DNA from: Rhizobium sp. FY34
GTDB lineage: Bacteria; Pseudomonadota; Alphaproteobacteria; Rhizobiales; Rhizobiaceae
NCBI RefSeq assembly: GCF_005222845.1
Contig: NZ_STFZ01000021.1
Coordinates: forward strand, 123,262-187,261
Direction: 5' to 3'
Length of the DNA: 64,000 bases
Shown here: piece after piece, positions 8,983-18,584 of the stretch
Numbering within the stretch: the first letter of the stretch is position 1
Layout: the number at the start of each line of letters is the position of its first letter
Made by a program: the position numbers and the translations under genes
The notes under the pieces: model-generated
The model's input: only the letters and a program-made list of their open reading frames with translations
Database searches by the model: none
Told to the model about the DNA's origin: nothing

Positions 8983-9067
8983 TGGTGCGGACGGCGGGGC
9001 TCGAACCCGCACGGATCTCTCCGAGAGATTTTAAGTCTCTTGCGTCTACCGGTTTCGCCACGTCCGC
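8983..9067 (-). tRNA. tRNA-Leu (anticodon UAA)
   Basis: On the minus strand the molecule begins GCGGACG and ends CGTCCGC-A-CCA, giving a perfect 7-bp acceptor stem with encoded CCA. The anticodon stem-loop is AGAGA-CTTAAAA-TCTCT, so the anticodon is TAA (9031-9033), reading UUA leucine. A long variable arm and the GGTTCGAACC T-loop region fit a class II leucine tRNA of 85 nt. No integrase or direct repeat is seen beside it. Confidence 0.96.
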
Positions 9068-9315
9068 ATGCGAGCCTTATTCAGCAGGTTGCGCGAAAAA
9101 TGCAAGGGCATGTATGGGCGGAATCGACCGTTGCGAGCAATCCATCCTGTTTTTCCTTCCGCCCGTTGCGGGCTATGATCCGGTTGCTTTTTACGTCCAT
9201 AGAAGGAGCGTTGCGGTTTTCCGGAAGAAATGTCATCGCCATCCGCTCAGGTGTCGGGAACAATGGCACCAGACGCACAGTTGATGGAACAGACGCAAGA
9301 ACAGGATACTGGATC

Positions 9316-9585
9316 ATGGACAGACAGATCATAGCCGTGCTGGGCCTTGTGGCACTTGCCAGCTGCACGACCGGCAGCACGGAGCTTGAGCCCATCCCCG
9401 GCAGCCTCACGTATAATGGCCAGCCCTCGACACGGCTGACAAAGTCACCAATCGGCAGCACGTTCAGTCATGATTTCTATGATGGCTCGCGCCAGGTTCT
9501 GGAAACCTATGTCATCCAGCCCGATCGCAGCGTGAAGCTGGTTCGACGCGAATACCAGCCGGACCTTTTGAGCTTCAACGACTGA
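9316..9585 (+). CDS. small putative lipoprotein, function unknown
   Basis: An 89-residue protein starting at the ATG at 9316. Residues 1-17 form a lipoprotein signal ending in LASC, so C17 would be lipidated and the protein anchored to a membrane. The mature part has no recognised domain; it is polar, with a segment YDGSRQVLETYVIQPDRSVKLV that looks like beta strands. The frame continues upstream to 9040, but that part is unrelated sequence. Inner- or outer-membrane destination is not clear. It is conserved-looking but not recognised. Confidence 0.7.
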   Translation: MDRQIIAVLGLVALASCTTGSTELEPIPGSLTYNGQPSTRLTKSPIGSTFSHDFYDGSRQVLETYVIQPDRSVKLVRREYQPDLLSFND

Positions 9586-9701
9586 TACAAGCGAAAGGGT
9601 GTAGCCCATGCGCGCCACATCCAACCTCATGGCGGCGTTTTGCGCCGTGAAAAGCGCCGGCAATCTACCGACGCTCTTGCCTATGCGATGGGATGACAGC
9701 C

Positions 9702-10301
9702 TCAGCTGGCCAGTTTTGCGGCAAGCTTTGCCACATGCGCGCCCTGGAAGCGGGCACCGGCAAGCTCAATTTCAGACGGCATGCGCGAGCCATCGCCATT
9801 GGTAATGGTGGAGGCGCCATAGGGCGAATTGCCCATGACCTCTTCTGTCCCCATCTGGCCCTGGAAGGAATAGGGAAGACCGGCAACAACCATTCCATGG
9901 TGCAGGAAGGTCGGGATGAAGGACAGGATGGTGGATTCCTGGCCGCCATGCTGGGTGGCGCTGGAGGTGAAGACGGAGCCCAGCTTGCCGATCAGTTTGC
10001 CGGTAAACCACTGGCCGCCGGTCTGGTCCCAGAAATTGCGCATCTGAGAAGCGACCGTGCCAAAGCGTGTGCCGGCACCGACGATGATGGCATCATAGGC
10101 TTCGAGATCGGCAGGTGTCGCAATCGGGGCGGCCTGGTCCATCTTGTAATGCGAAGCCTTGGCGACCTCGTCCGAAACCAGTTCCGGAACGCGCATGACG
10201 GTGACGTCCGCACCTTCGGATTTTGCGCCTTCGGCAACCGCATAGGCCATCGTTTCGATATGTCCGTATGTCGAATGATAAAGTACCAGAACCTTGGTCA
10301 T
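9702..10301 (-). CDS. wrbA: NAD(P)H:quinone oxidoreductase, WrbA family
   Basis: A 199-residue flavodoxin-like enzyme that reduces quinones by two electrons with FMN and NAD(P)H, protecting against redox cycling. The N-terminus [19 protein letters not shown] is the FMN phosphate loop. [20 protein letters not shown] and [12 protein letters not shown] are classic WrbA segments, and the length is standard. The ATG at 10301 follows AGGGAGA on the minus strand; the frame opens nine codons earlier without support. It is monocistronic by its surroundings. Together with azoR at 1.1 kb it gives two flavin quinone reductases in this region. Confidence 0.95.
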   Translation of the reverse strand: MTKVLVLYHSTYGHIETMAYAVAEGAKSEGADVTVMRVPELVSDEVAKASHYKMDQAAPIATPADLEAYDAIIVGAGTRFGTVASQMRNFWDQTGGQWFTGKLIGKLGSVFTSSATQHGGQESTILSFIPTFLHHGMVVAGLPYSFQGQMGTEEVMGNSPYGASTITNGDGSRMPSEIELAGARFQGAHVAKLAAKLAS

Positions 10302-10535
10302 GTCGTATCTCCCTGAACTGACGCTCACCGGGCTTGGTGGCCGCGTTGAAACTAGACTTAATCACAACCTTGACAAGCACCAGCCCTCAAGCCTCGGACG
10401 GACTGTTCAATTATGAGCAACGACAAATCTGAAACAGTCACATTGGCGTAACAATGGCCAGCGCGAACAGGCTTCTGTGTATGTTCATTTTATCATAGGA
10501 AGCGGCTATCCCTTCCATCCAAGACGAGGAATTCC

Positions 10536-11309
10536 ATGATGTCCCAAGAGATCGTCACTGCCGCAATCCTGGCGATTGGCGACGAACTGCTATCTGGCCG
10601 CACCAAGGATAAGAATATCGGTCATCTGGCTGACATTCTGCTCTTGGCCGGCATCGACCTCAAAGAAGTGCGCATCGTAGCCGACGAGGAAGAGGCAATC
10701 GTCGAAGCGCTGAATGGCTTGCGCGCCCGCTACACCTATGTGTTCACCTCTGGCGGCATCGGCCCGACGCATGACGATATTACCGCTGATGCCGTCTCCA
10801 AGGCCTTTGGCGTGCCCTGCGAACATGACGCGGAAGCCATGCGGCTTCTGGGCGAGATGTATGCGCGGCGCGAGATGGAGTTTACCGAAGCCCGCCAGCG
10901 CATGGCACGCATGCCGAAGGGCGCCCGCCATATTGCAAATCCGGTCTCCACGGCGCCGGGCTTCATCGTCGAGAATGTCTATGTCATGGCCGGCGTGCCG
11001 CAGGTTTTCCAGGCCATGGTCAACAATATTCTGCCGGAACTGACAAAGGGCTCGGTCATGCTCAGCCGTGCGCTCCCCTGCCCTTACGGCGAAGGCGATA
11101 TCGGCACCTTGCTCGGCGAGGTGCAGAAGGCACATCCGCAGACCAGCATCGGCTCCTATCCGAAATATGACGGTCAGCGCTTTTCCACCGAACTTGTGGT
11201 GCGCGCCCGCGACGAACAGACGCTGGAGGCGGCCACCGATGCCGTGCTTGCCATGATCGCCTCTCTTGCCAAGGCCCGCGCCGAAGACCATCCCGGCCCG
11301 GAAGCCTGA
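10536..11309 (+). CDS. CinA/MoaB-like molybdopterin-binding domain protein
   Basis: A 257-residue protein consisting mainly of a MoCF-type domain (about 5-175): ILAIGDELLSGRTKDKN at the start, then FTSGGIGPTHDDITADAV, the nucleotide/pterin binding loop. It matches the N-terminal half of CinA (competence/damage-inducible protein A). The C-terminal nicotinamide-nucleotide amidase domain of full CinA is absent; in its place is a short alpha/beta tail. A role in nucleotide-metabolite repair, as known for the family, is possible but unproven. It starts with two ATG codons after a GAGGA site. Confidence 0.85.
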   Translation: MMSQEIVTAAILAIGDELLSGRTKDKNIGHLADILLLAGIDLKEVRIVADEEEAIVEALNGLRARYTYVFTSGGIGPTHDDITADAVSKAFGVPCEHDAEAMRLLGEMYARREMEFTEARQRMARMPKGARHIANPVSTAPGFIVENVYVMAGVPQVFQAMVNNILPELTKGSVMLSRALPCPYGEGDIGTLLGEVQKAHPQTSIGSYPKYDGQRFSTELVVRARDEQTLEAATDAVLAMIASLAKARAEDHPGPEA

Positions 11310-11409
11310 TACCAAGCCGCTCGCGCTTGACCCAGCGCAATGCGCGGCCCATCTCCCATGGGATGGTGGAGCCTGACAGGTTCCACCCCCTGTACGAGGA
11401 GACACCGCC

Positions 11410-12252
11410 ATGGGTTACAAGACCATCGTCACTGTGGCCGATACGATGCGCCATGCGCAGCCGGTAACGGATTTCGCGCTTTCCATCGCGCAGCAGTTTT
11501 CCGCCCATCTCATCGGCCTTCGCGCCGAAGGACTGGCAACGGTGCCGCTGATCGCGCCGATGGAAATTCCCGATCCAACGGCGATCGAAATGCTGCAAAA
11601 GGCAGCGCAGGACGAAACACATCGCATCGAGACGCTGTTTCGCGCCCGCGCCACGCAGGAAGGTGTCTCGCATGAATGGCGGACCTATGTCTGCTCGGCC
11701 GGTTATGGTTCGCAAAGCGTGCTGGAATGCGCGCGCACCAGCGACCTGATCATTGCCTGCCAGACAGACCCGCGCCATGGCCATGACGGCAATGCGGAGC
11801 TTGAAACCCTTTTGATGGAAAGCGGTCGGCCGCTGCTTCTGGTGCCCTACGTGCTGACCACACCCGCACCACTGCGGCGCGTGCTCATCGCCTGGAACGG
11901 CTCCAAGGAAGCGGCGCGCGCCGCCTTCGATGCACTGCCGCTGCTGAAGCAGGCCGATAGTGTCGAGATCTTTTGCGTTGATCCGCCCGGCATGCCGCGC
12001 CAGGCGCCTGAACTGGCCGGAGCGGATCTTGCCGCAGCGCTTGCCCGCCACGATGTGAAGGTCACGCTGCGCACGGAGGAGAACCTGGAGATTTCCACCG
12101 CCGATGCCATCGAGAACCGGCTGACCGATGCAAGCGTCGATCTTCTGGTCATGGGTGGCTATGGCCATGCGCGCTGGTGGGAAATGCTGTTTGGCGGTGT
12201 CACGCGCAGCATTCTCGACACGATGACGGCGGTGACGCTGATCTCCCGCTAA
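11410..12252 (+). CDS. universal stress protein (UspA family)
   Basis: A 280-residue cytosolic protein of roughly double Usp length. The C-terminal half has the family's ATP-binding loop: VMGGYGHARWWEMLFGGVTRS near residues 251-271, with the G-x2-G-x9-G spacing. The N-terminal half (YKTIVTVADTMRHA) is a degenerate Usp repeat without such a loop. Tandem Usp proteins are common in rhizobia; some bind ATP and respond to low oxygen or stress. It stands 100 bp after the CinA-like gene on the same strand, so the two may be co-transcribed. Confidence 0.88.
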   Translation: MGYKTIVTVADTMRHAQPVTDFALSIAQQFSAHLIGLRAEGLATVPLIAPMEIPDPTAIEMLQKAAQDETHRIETLFRARATQEGVSHEWRTYVCSAGYGSQSVLECARTSDLIIACQTDPRHGHDGNAELETLLMESGRPLLLVPYVLTTPAPLRRVLIAWNGSKEAARAAFDALPLLKQADSVEIFCVDPPGMPRQAPELAGADLAAALARHDVKVTLRTEENLEISTADAIENRLTDASVDLLVMGGYGHARWWEMLFGGVTRSILDTMTAVTLISR

Positions 12253-12483
12253 GGATGGCAGGGCTACCGGAGCAAGTGGCAGAAAAGACCAGGCGTGCTG
12301 CGCTGCTTTACCATCCTCGGCATTGCAGCCAGCCTCCTTCATCATGCGGCTTGCCTGACGACCGCCATTGCCGCTAATAGCAGAGGCCAACGGGACCGGC
12401 TGAACATCGGCGGTCCCCGGAGGCTGCACCGGTTCGACGGCGCGCCTGTCATTGATCCATTGCGCGCCTCGGAGCCCCGACGA

Positions 12484-12981
12484 ATGTCTCTACCTGATAA
12501 AGCCTTCCCCGTTTCCTGGGATCAGTTTCACCGCGATGCACGGGCGCTGGCCTGGCGGCTTGCCGGGCTTGGGCAGGATTTCCGCGCCATCGTCTGCATC
12601 ACCCGTGGCGGTCTCGTGCCGGCGGCGATCATTTCGCGCGAGCTGAATATCCGGCTGATCGAAACGGTCTGCGTCGCTTCATATCATGACTATGTCAACC
12701 AGGGGGAATTCAACCTGCTGAAGGGTATTGCGCCGGAACTGACCGTCGATGGCGGCAAGGGCGTGCTGGTTGTCGACGACCTGACGGATACGGGCAAAAC
12801 CGCATCTGAAGTGCGCGTGCTGATGCCGAATGCACATTTCGCCTGCGTCTATGCCAAGCCGAAGGGCGTGCCGACGATCGATACCTTCGTCACGGAAGTC
12901 AGCCAGGATACTTGGATCTATTTCCCCTGGGACATGGGTTTCACCTACCAGGAACCGATCGCCAAGGGCGCCAAAGGCTAG
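12484..12981 (+). CDS. gpt: xanthine-guanine phosphoribosyltransferase
   Basis: A 165-residue purine salvage enzyme transferring phosphoribose from PRPP to xanthine or guanine. The PRPP-binding motif [17 protein letters not shown] (about residues 94-110) and the loop [10 protein letters not shown] are clear, and the length matches Gpt. The ATG at 12484 is chosen because the family begins MSLPDKAF...[15 protein letters not shown]; the upstream extension in frame has no resemblance. It is followed by a strong terminator at 13012 and preceded by 231 bp in which no gene is seen. Confidence 0.95.
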   Translation: MSLPDKAFPVSWDQFHRDARALAWRLAGLGQDFRAIVCITRGGLVPAAIISRELNIRLIETVCVASYHDYVNQGEFNLLKGIAPELTVDGGKGVLVVDDLTDTGKTASEVRVLMPNAHFACVYAKPKGVPTIDTFVTEVSQDTWIYFPWDMGFTYQEPIAKGAKG

Positions 12982-13011
12982 GACCGATCGTCCATTTTCA
13001 AGACCATCCGA

Positions 13012-13041
13012 AAGCCCGCCACCCGGCGGGCTTTTTCGTTT
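13012..13041 (+). terminator. rho-independent terminator after gpt
   Basis: GCCCGCC (13014-13020) pairs with GGCGGGC (13025-13031) around a 4-nt loop, followed by TTTTTCGTTTT. Confidence 0.93.
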
Positions 13042-13301
13042 TGTGCATCGCACACCACCCGCGCAGATGGCCGTTAATCTTTTCGCGCAACTAAAGTAAA
13101 ATACAATTCAATTGGTTGATCTATTCAACCGATACCGTTCAGCATGCAGCTGTTGCGATTTATTAAGGTTCCCCTCCTATAAATTCGAATGTACTCCTGC
13201 ATCTCAAGGATGCGCAGCGGATCATGATCGATATCGCTTTCAGGAGCTCAATGCACCGCCACCTGCCGGGTTCAACCGGCCTGATAAGTGAAGCGTGCCC
13301 C
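13042..13301. other. AT-rich intergenic region before chemoreceptor gene
   Basis: About 260 bp between the gpt terminator and the chemoreceptor start. It is noticeably AT-rich (for example around 13093-13125 and 13160-13195) compared with its surroundings and presumably holds the promoter and leader. No repeat, RNA or convincing sigma-70 pair was identified. Confidence 0.4.
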
Positions 13302-15086
13302 ATGTTGAAAATGATCAAATCCCTGCCACTGACGGCGAAGCTCGCGACCCTGATCGTCGGTATCAATCTTCTCGGGATGGCAGGTCTTGCAGCCTACACC
13401 TGGCGCAGCGAAAGTGCATCCATGCTCAGCATGGCCAAGGTCAACTGGAGCAAGGACACGACCCAATTCGCAACACTGGCGGCCGGCGGCATAAAATGGG
13501 GCAAGGCCGATGCCGTGGCTGAGACCTATTCGCTGTACCGTGACGATGCAGCCCTCAACCTCGTGCAGTTCTCCGCCTACAACGCCGAACTGAAACTGAT
13601 CGACAGCTGGAATCGATCCGGCCTCGACGGCCTACCAAGTACCGAAACACTGGCGAAGGACGTCGCGACACGGCCGGAAAAGCTGATGGTCGATGAAAAT
13701 GCCTTAGGCGCCGGCTTCATTAGCCTCGTCAGCCCGCTCCCGCTCGATAAGAATGGCAAGGTAGGCGGCTATGTCGTCACCACCTGGACTGCGGAAAGTA
13801 TACTCGCCGATGCCCGTCGTAAGGCGCTGATCGCTCTTGGCCTACAGGCCTGCGCCATCGTCGCTGCCATCATCGCCTTCATCTTCAGCATGCGCCGGCT
13901 TGTCGGACAGCCCCTCAATGTGCTTAGCCATCGCATAACGGCATTGCAGGGCGGCGATCTGGCAACGCCCGTCATCTATCAGCAGAACGGCGACGAAATC
14001 GGTTTCCTGGCGCGTGCGCTGGAAGGCTTTCGCAATGATGCCATTGCAACGCTCGAACAGCGACGCCTGGCCGAACAGCAGCAGGTCACCATCAACAACG
14101 AGCGGGCGCGCAATGCCGAACTGACCGAGGCAAGTGCCGCCACCCAGCGCCGTGTGATGAACAAAGTGGGCCACGCGCTCGAAATGCTCGCCAAGGGGCA
14201 GCTCAATGCCAAGCTTGATGATCTCGGCACAGATTTCGAAAAACTGCGCTTGGACTTCAATGTGATGGTCGATTCGATTGCCGATGCCATCAACGAGATC
14301 AAGACTGCCTCCATCGCGGTGGAGACCGGAGCCGGGCAATTGGCCGACCAGGCGGAGCAATTGGCGCGCCGCACGGAACAGCAGGCAGCAGCGCTCGAGG
14401 AAACCGCAGCGGCACTGGACGAGGTGACGACCACCGTGCGCAATTCGTCGCGCAGTGCCGAACAGACGGGTTCCATGGTGAGTGAGGCCAAGACCGAGGC
14501 GCATCTCTCGGCTCAGGTGGTGCGCAATGCCATAGGGGCGATGGACCGCATCCAGCACTCATCCTCACAAATCGGCCAGATCATCAGCGTGATCGATGAA
14601 ATCGCCTTCCAGACCAATCTTCTGGCGCTGAATGCCGGCGTCGAGGCCGCCCGCGCTGGCGAAGCCGGCAAGGGATTTGCCGTGGTGGCTCAGGAAGTGC
14701 GCGAACTTGCACAACGCTCCGCCAATGCCGCCAAGGAGATCAAGCATCTGATCGGCGTGTCGAACACGGAGGTCTCCGGAGGCGTGGCGCTTGTCAACCA
14801 GACCGGCGATGCGCTCCTCAAGATCGAGGACCATATCTCGCGCATCAATGAAGGCATTGTCGGTATCGTCGAATCCTACCGTCAGCAATCGTCCGGCCTG
14901 CAGGAAATCAACAGTGCCATCAACAGCATGGACCAGACGACCCAGCAGAATGCCGCCATGGTCGAGGAAACCAGCGCTGCCTGCCACGATCTTTTGTCTC
15001 AGAGCCGCGTGATGCAGGGAGCAGCCGACCGCTTCCGCCTCGAACGCGTCCATTCCGCCTCGGGACCTGCCCGGCGCGTCGCCTGA
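13302..15086 (+). CDS. methyl-accepting chemotaxis protein with Cache-like sensor
   Basis: A 594-residue transmembrane chemoreceptor. TM1 is about 12-33 and TM2 about 176-196. The periplasmic part (about 35-173) ends [22 protein letters not shown], typical of a single Cache fold. A HAMP domain (about 197-250) and a second HAMP-like segment (about 281-335) precede the signalling domain, whose hairpin tip reads [20 protein letters not shown] (431-450). The C-terminus lacks an NWETF-like CheR tether. The start ATG at 13302 puts TM1 close to the N-terminus; 13311 is also possible. The next gene encodes a secreted Cache-like protein, probably on the same transcript. Confidence 0.93.
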   Translation: MLKMIKSLPLTAKLATLIVGINLLGMAGLAAYTWRSESASMLSMAKVNWSKDTTQFATLAAGGIKWGKADAVAETYSLYRDDAALNLVQFSAYNAELKLIDSWNRSGLDGLPSTETLAKDVATRPEKLMVDENALGAGFISLVSPLPLDKNGKVGGYVVTTWTAESILADARRKALIALGLQACAIVAAIIAFIFSMRRLVGQPLNVLSHRITALQGGDLATPVIYQQNGDEIGFLARALEGFRNDAIATLEQRRLAEQQQVTINNERARNAELTEASAATQRRVMNKVGHALEMLAKGQLNAKLDDLGTDFEKLRLDFNVMVDSIADAINEIKTASIAVETGAGQLADQAEQLARRTEQQAAALEETAAALDEVTTTVRNSSRSAEQTGSMVSEAKTEAHLSAQVVRNAIGAMDRIQHSSSQIGQIISVIDEIAFQTNLLALNAGVEAARAGEAGKGFAVVAQEVRELAQRSANAAKEIKHLIGVSNTEVSGGVALVNQTGDALLKIEDHISRINEGIVGIVESYRQQSSGLQEINSAINSMDQTTQQNAAMVEETSAACHDLLSQSRVMQGAADRFRLERVHSASGPARRVA

Positions 15087-15105
15087 CATCCAAAACCCTC
15101 CGCTC

Positions 15106-15135
15106 GGGAACCTGGGAGGAAGAAGGCAGGTTCCC
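15106..15135 (+). other. intercistronic hairpin
   Basis: GGGAACCTG (15106-15114) and CAGGTTCCC (15127-15135) form a perfect 9-bp stem with a purine-rich 12-nt loop (GGAGGAAGAAGG). No T-tract follows, so termination is unlikely; mRNA processing or differential stability of the downstream gene is possible. Confidence 0.6.
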
Positions 15136-15162
15136 AATACGTCTACCCTGGAGAGAAACCCC

Positions 15163-15753
15163 ATGACGTTCGCAATCCGCAGACATGTCGCATCCAGCCT
15201 GGCCTTGGCCTTTATCGCATTTGCCGCTTCGGGTGCATCCGCGCAGGAGGCGCATGTCGCTCCCGTCACCGATTATATCAAGCAGAATGTTGCAACCTGG
15301 GTCAGCGACCCGGTGATCATCGGCGCCATCAAGGCGCAGAATGTCAAGAATGCCGGCCTTAGCGAGGCAGATATCATCGCGCTGGACAAGAAATGGCGTG
15401 CCGAAGTGGAGGCCGCAGACAAGCCAATGGTGAATGCGACACTCGGCAATGCGGTATCCACCTTCCTCAAGGACAAGCAGGCTTCCTCGAAAGGCGCCAT
15501 TGCCGAAGTCTTCGTGATGGATGCCAAGGGGCTCAATGTCGGCCAGAGCGACGTCACGTCCGACTACTGGCAGGGCGACGAGGCGAAGTTCAAGAAGAGT
15601 TTCGGCATGGGCAAGGATGTGCTGTTCGTCGATGAAGTCGAGAAAGACGAATCGACTCAGGCACTCCAGTCGCAGGCCTCGATGACCATTGTCGATGAAA
15701 CCGGCACGCCGATCGGCGCCATCACCGTCGGCGTCAACCTCGAATCGCTCTGA
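15163..15753 (+). CDS. secreted stand-alone Cache/PDC-like sensor protein
   Basis: A 196-residue protein with a signal peptide (about 1-28, cut after ASGASA). The mature part shows the PDC/Cache pattern: a long N-terminal helix region, AEVFVMDAKGLNVGQSDVTS followed by DYWQGDEAKF, and a final strand pair MTIVDETGTPIGAITVGV. Such domains normally sit between the membrane helices of chemoreceptors and kinases; here there is no membrane anchor or output domain. It lies 76 bp after a chemoreceptor gene with a GGAGAG site. A role as periplasmic ligand-binding partner of that receptor is inference. Confidence 0.8.
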   Translation: MTFAIRRHVASSLALAFIAFAASGASAQEAHVAPVTDYIKQNVATWVSDPVIIGAIKAQNVKNAGLSEADIIALDKKWRAEVEAADKPMVNATLGNAVSTFLKDKQASSKGAIAEVFVMDAKGLNVGQSDVTSDYWQGDEAKFKKSFGMGKDVLFVDEVEKDESTQALQSQASMTIVDETGTPIGAITVGVNLESL

Positions 15754-15777
15754 TAACCTCCCCGGCAAGCGCTTCGC

Positions 15778-15811
15778 ATGGCCGTCCCCTTGGGGGCGGC
15801 CATTTCCATTT
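15778..15811 (+). terminator. rho-independent terminator after the Cache-like gene
   Basis: ATGGCCGTCCCC (15778-15789) pairs, with one bulge, with GGGGGCGGCCAT (15792-15803) around a short loop, followed by the T-rich TTTCCATTT. Confidence 0.75.
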
Positions 15812-15979
15812 GATGTCAGGTGTCTAAAGTGATTTCTTCAACCTTTACGTGCTCAGGCAACCAGAAATAAATCGGACAATCTCTCATACTTCCGCTGGTG
15901 CAGGCGCACGCAAGATGCTCCAACTTCCGTTCCAGCTGTTTTGCGTGCGGTTTCATGTCCATTTGTCCAAGAGCGCCTC

Positions 15980-17830
15980 ATGTCCATTTCAGATCGCATT
16001 TATCGCCCGTTCGAAACATTGATCAGACCGCTTGAGATTGCCTACAAGCCATTGCCCTCCAAAGGCCCAGTTGCCGTAATTTGGCATTTCGTTCGGATGT
16101 TTCGCGGCGTCCTCATCGCCATGGCCCTCAGTTCCATGGCAGTCGAGGCGATCAACCTGACGATCATCTGGGGCCTTTCGGTGATCGTCGATGGCGTGAC
16201 GACGCAAGGTGCCGCTGCCTTCCTGCAGGAGCGGTTCTGGTTTCTGACCTTGCTCGGAATCCTGATCTTTCCGGTCCTGCCCGTCACTTTCTACATCACC
16301 AATATCCTGAATTCGCACACGATCGGCATCAGCCTACCGGTTGCCATCCAGTGGCAGGGACACAAGGCCGTCGAGCAGCAGGATATCGCCTTTTTCCATG
16401 ATCTGTTTGCCGGACAGGTCGCCTCGCGCCTGAACCAGGTTGCCAATGCTGTTCAGCAACAGATCCTTATCGGCTTCCAGACGGCACCGCGCTTCCTCTT
16501 GCAGATCATCGGTTCCTTCGTCATCCTTCTCGCGCTCTCCTGGCCGCTTGCCATCCCCATCGTGCTCTGGGTGGCGTTCAGCGTCCTCTACACGGTCAAA
16601 GTCGTCCCGGATTTTGCCGCGCGCGCCAGCCGGTCCGCCAAGCAGAACAGTCTGGTTTCCGGCGCCATGACCGACGTCTACAGCAATATCCAGATGGTCA
16701 AGCAGTTTGCCGCCGAAGACAGCGAAGCGGGCGCACTGGGCAAAACCATGACCAAGGCCGTCGGCATGATGCACCAGGAGCAGCGGGCCTACCGGACCTC
16801 GGAGCTTGTCATCATCACCGCCAATATGGCGCTCTGGCTGGCGATGCTCACCATCGGTTTCTGGGGTCTGCTGGACCAGTTCGTCACGGTGGGGGATTTC
16901 GTCGTCGCCATCTACATCCTGCAGCGCCTGTCGAATGGCTCCTTCACCTTCATCCAGATGGGCCAACAGCTTTTCAAGACGCTTGGCACCATCAAGGATG
17001 CCATGCCGGTGATGACCACGCCGCCGACGATTTCCGACACGCCGGGCGCCAGGGAATTGACGGTCGCTGCCGGCGAGATCCGCTTCGAGCGCGTCGGTTT
17101 TGCCTACAAGTCTGGCAAGACAGTCATCGACGACCTATCGCTCACCATCGCAGCCGGCGAGAAGGTCGGGCTTGTCGGCCTGTCTGGCGCCGGCAAGACG
17201 ACGCTCGTCAACCTGCTGCTGCGCTTCTACGATGTCGGCAACGGGCAGATCTTGATCGATGGCCAGGATATCCGCCAGGTGACGCAGTCCAGCCTGCGCC
17301 GATCGATCGGCGTCATTGCGCAAGATGTCGCGCTGCTTCACCGCTCGGTCAGCGACAATATCCGTTATGGCCGGCCGGATGCGCATATAGCCGAGATCGA
17401 GGCAGCGGCGAAGGCGGCGCAGGCAGATGGCTTCATCGCCGACCTATCCGATAGCGAGGGTCGCAAGGGCTACGCAGCCTTTGTCGGCGATCGCGGCATC
17501 AAGCTTTCGGGCGGTCAGCGCCAGCGCGTCGCGATTGCCCGCGTGCTGTTGAAGAACGCGCCTATCCTTGTGCTCGATGAAGCGACATCGGCGCTGGATA
17601 GCGAAGCCGAGGCCGCAATCCAGGACAAGCTTTCCATGCTGATGCAGGGCAAGACGGTGATTGCCATTGCCCATCGCCTGTCGACGATTGCCAGGATGGA
17701 CCGAATCCTCGTCATCGATCGTGGCCACGTGGTCGAGGAAGGCACGCCCGCCGAACTTCTCGAGCAGGATGGGCTTTATGCGCGCCTGTGGCAGCGCCAG
17801 ACGGGCGGCTTCATACCGGAACGGCTGTAG
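15980..17830 (+). CDS. ABC transporter, fused membrane and ATP-binding domains
   Basis: A 616-residue half-transporter of the exporter type. The N-terminal half (about 35-330) has five to six membrane helices. The ATPase (about 360-600) has Walker A GLSGAGKTTLVN, a Q-loop, signature LSGGQRQRV, Walker B PILVLDEATSALD and the switch histidine in AHRLS. It would act as a homodimer at the inner membrane. It resembles lipid/multidrug and Atm1-like exporters, but the substrate cannot be read. The ATG at 15980 is preferred to an upstream TTG at 15941. The gene stands alone and converges on the DUF1349 gene. Confidence 0.93.
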   Translation: MSISDRIYRPFETLIRPLEIAYKPLPSKGPVAVIWHFVRMFRGVLIAMALSSMAVEAINLTIIWGLSVIVDGVTTQGAAAFLQERFWFLTLLGILIFPVLPVTFYITNILNSHTIGISLPVAIQWQGHKAVEQQDIAFFHDLFAGQVASRLNQVANAVQQQILIGFQTAPRFLLQIIGSFVILLALSWPLAIPIVLWVAFSVLYTVKVVPDFAARASRSAKQNSLVSGAMTDVYSNIQMVKQFAAEDSEAGALGKTMTKAVGMMHQEQRAYRTSELVIITANMALWLAMLTIGFWGLLDQFVTVGDFVVAIYILQRLSNGSFTFIQMGQQLFKTLGTIKDAMPVMTTPPTISDTPGARELTVAAGEIRFERVGFAYKSGKTVIDDLSLTIAAGEKVGLVGLSGAGKTTLVNLLLRFYDVGNGQILIDGQDIRQVTQSSLRRSIGVIAQDVALLHRSVSDNIRYGRPDAHIAEIEAAAKAAQADGFIADLSDSEGRKGYAAFVGDRGIKLSGGQRQRVAIARVLLKNAPILVLDEATSALDSEAEAAIQDKLSMLMQGKTVIAIAHRLSTIARMDRILVIDRGHVVEEGTPAELLEQDGLYARLWQRQTGGFIPERL

Positions 17831-17850
17831 CTGGCCCGGATGCGCCGCGC

Positions 17851-18441
17851 TCAGCCGAGATCGTGCAGATCGCGATCGAGCGGTTCCGTCAGATGGAAAT
17901 CGGAAAAATGCACGCCAAGCCCCTGGCGCTCCGGCGTGCAGCACATCGGGCCGACCTGATAGGTCGCAGCCTGCGGAAAGGGCGAAAGCCGCACAAGCGG
18001 CCAGGTAAGCCCATCCGCCGAGGCCTGCACCCGCAGAACGCCATCTTTCACGGAGAGCCGCAGATAGAAATCCTGCGCATCACCGGTATAGGGCGCCGTT
18101 GCCCAGTCCGACCGGTCAACGGTCAACACGGTGGAGAGCATGGCCTGTCCGTCGGAAAACTCGATTCCAGCCTTCAGCCAGGTGCTATCATCCAGCCGCA
18201 CCATCAGTCCGGCCTGATCGTAGAGACTGTCGAAACGGGCCCGCACGCGGATCTGGGCGGTAAAGCCGGCACCGGTCGAAAAGCCCAAAAAATGCCCGTT
18301 GTCGCGGATGAACCCATAATGGGTCTTTCGCCAGAAATCGGTGGCGGTATCCGTCACCACGTGAAGGTTCTGGCCGTCGATCCACACCTGTTGCGGCCGG
18401 TTCAACCAAATGCCGTGCTCGAAATTCATCTTGCCCTGCAT
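17851..18441 (-). CDS. DUF1349 domain protein
   Basis: A 196-residue protein matching the DUF1349 family (relatives of yeast regulation-of-enolase protein 1, concanavalin-like beta sandwich). Visible family landmarks are DFWRKTHYGFIRDNGHF, YDQAGLMVRLDDSTWLKAGIE and YLRLSVKDGVLRVQASADG. There is no signal peptide, so it is probably cytosolic. The biochemical role is unknown. The ATG at 18441 has a GGGAGG site upstream; a second ATG four codons later is possible. It converges with the ABC transporter gene. Confidence 0.85.
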   Translation of the reverse strand: MQGKMNFEHGIWLNRPQQVWIDGQNLHVVTDTATDFWRKTHYGFIRDNGHFLGFSTGAGFTAQIRVRARFDSLYDQAGLMVRLDDSTWLKAGIEFSDGQAMLSTVLTVDRSDWATAPYTGDAQDFYLRLSVKDGVLRVQASADGLTWPLVRLSPFPQAATYQVGPMCCTPERQGLGVHFSDFHLTEPLDRDLHDLG

Positions 18442-18531
18442 GATCCATCCCGCCTCCCATTGGTGTTGCAGTCTGGACCCTGCTCTGGCCGGAACCAAGG
18501 CCTCTGAGCGGGATTTTCCTGTGCAGAACGC

Positions 18532-18561
18532 AAAAAGGGCGCCGCATGGTTGCAGCGCCCC
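18532..18561 (-). terminator. rho-independent terminator after second chemoreceptor gene
   Basis: GGGCGC (18537-18542) and GCGCCC (18555-18560) form the stem; on the minus strand it is followed by TTTTT (18536-18532). It lies 24 nt past the chemoreceptor stop. Confidence 0.8.
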
Positions 18562-18584
18562 TTGATGGAGTATGAAGCCTATTC

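Noticed and set aside
8983..9067. tRNA-Leu as an island attachment site
   Set aside because: There is no integrase, no duplicated 3' end and no foreign-looking genes on either side.
9608..9805. Small plus-strand frame overlapping the end of wrbA
   Set aside because: It overlaps wrbA codons antisense and has no recognised sequence.
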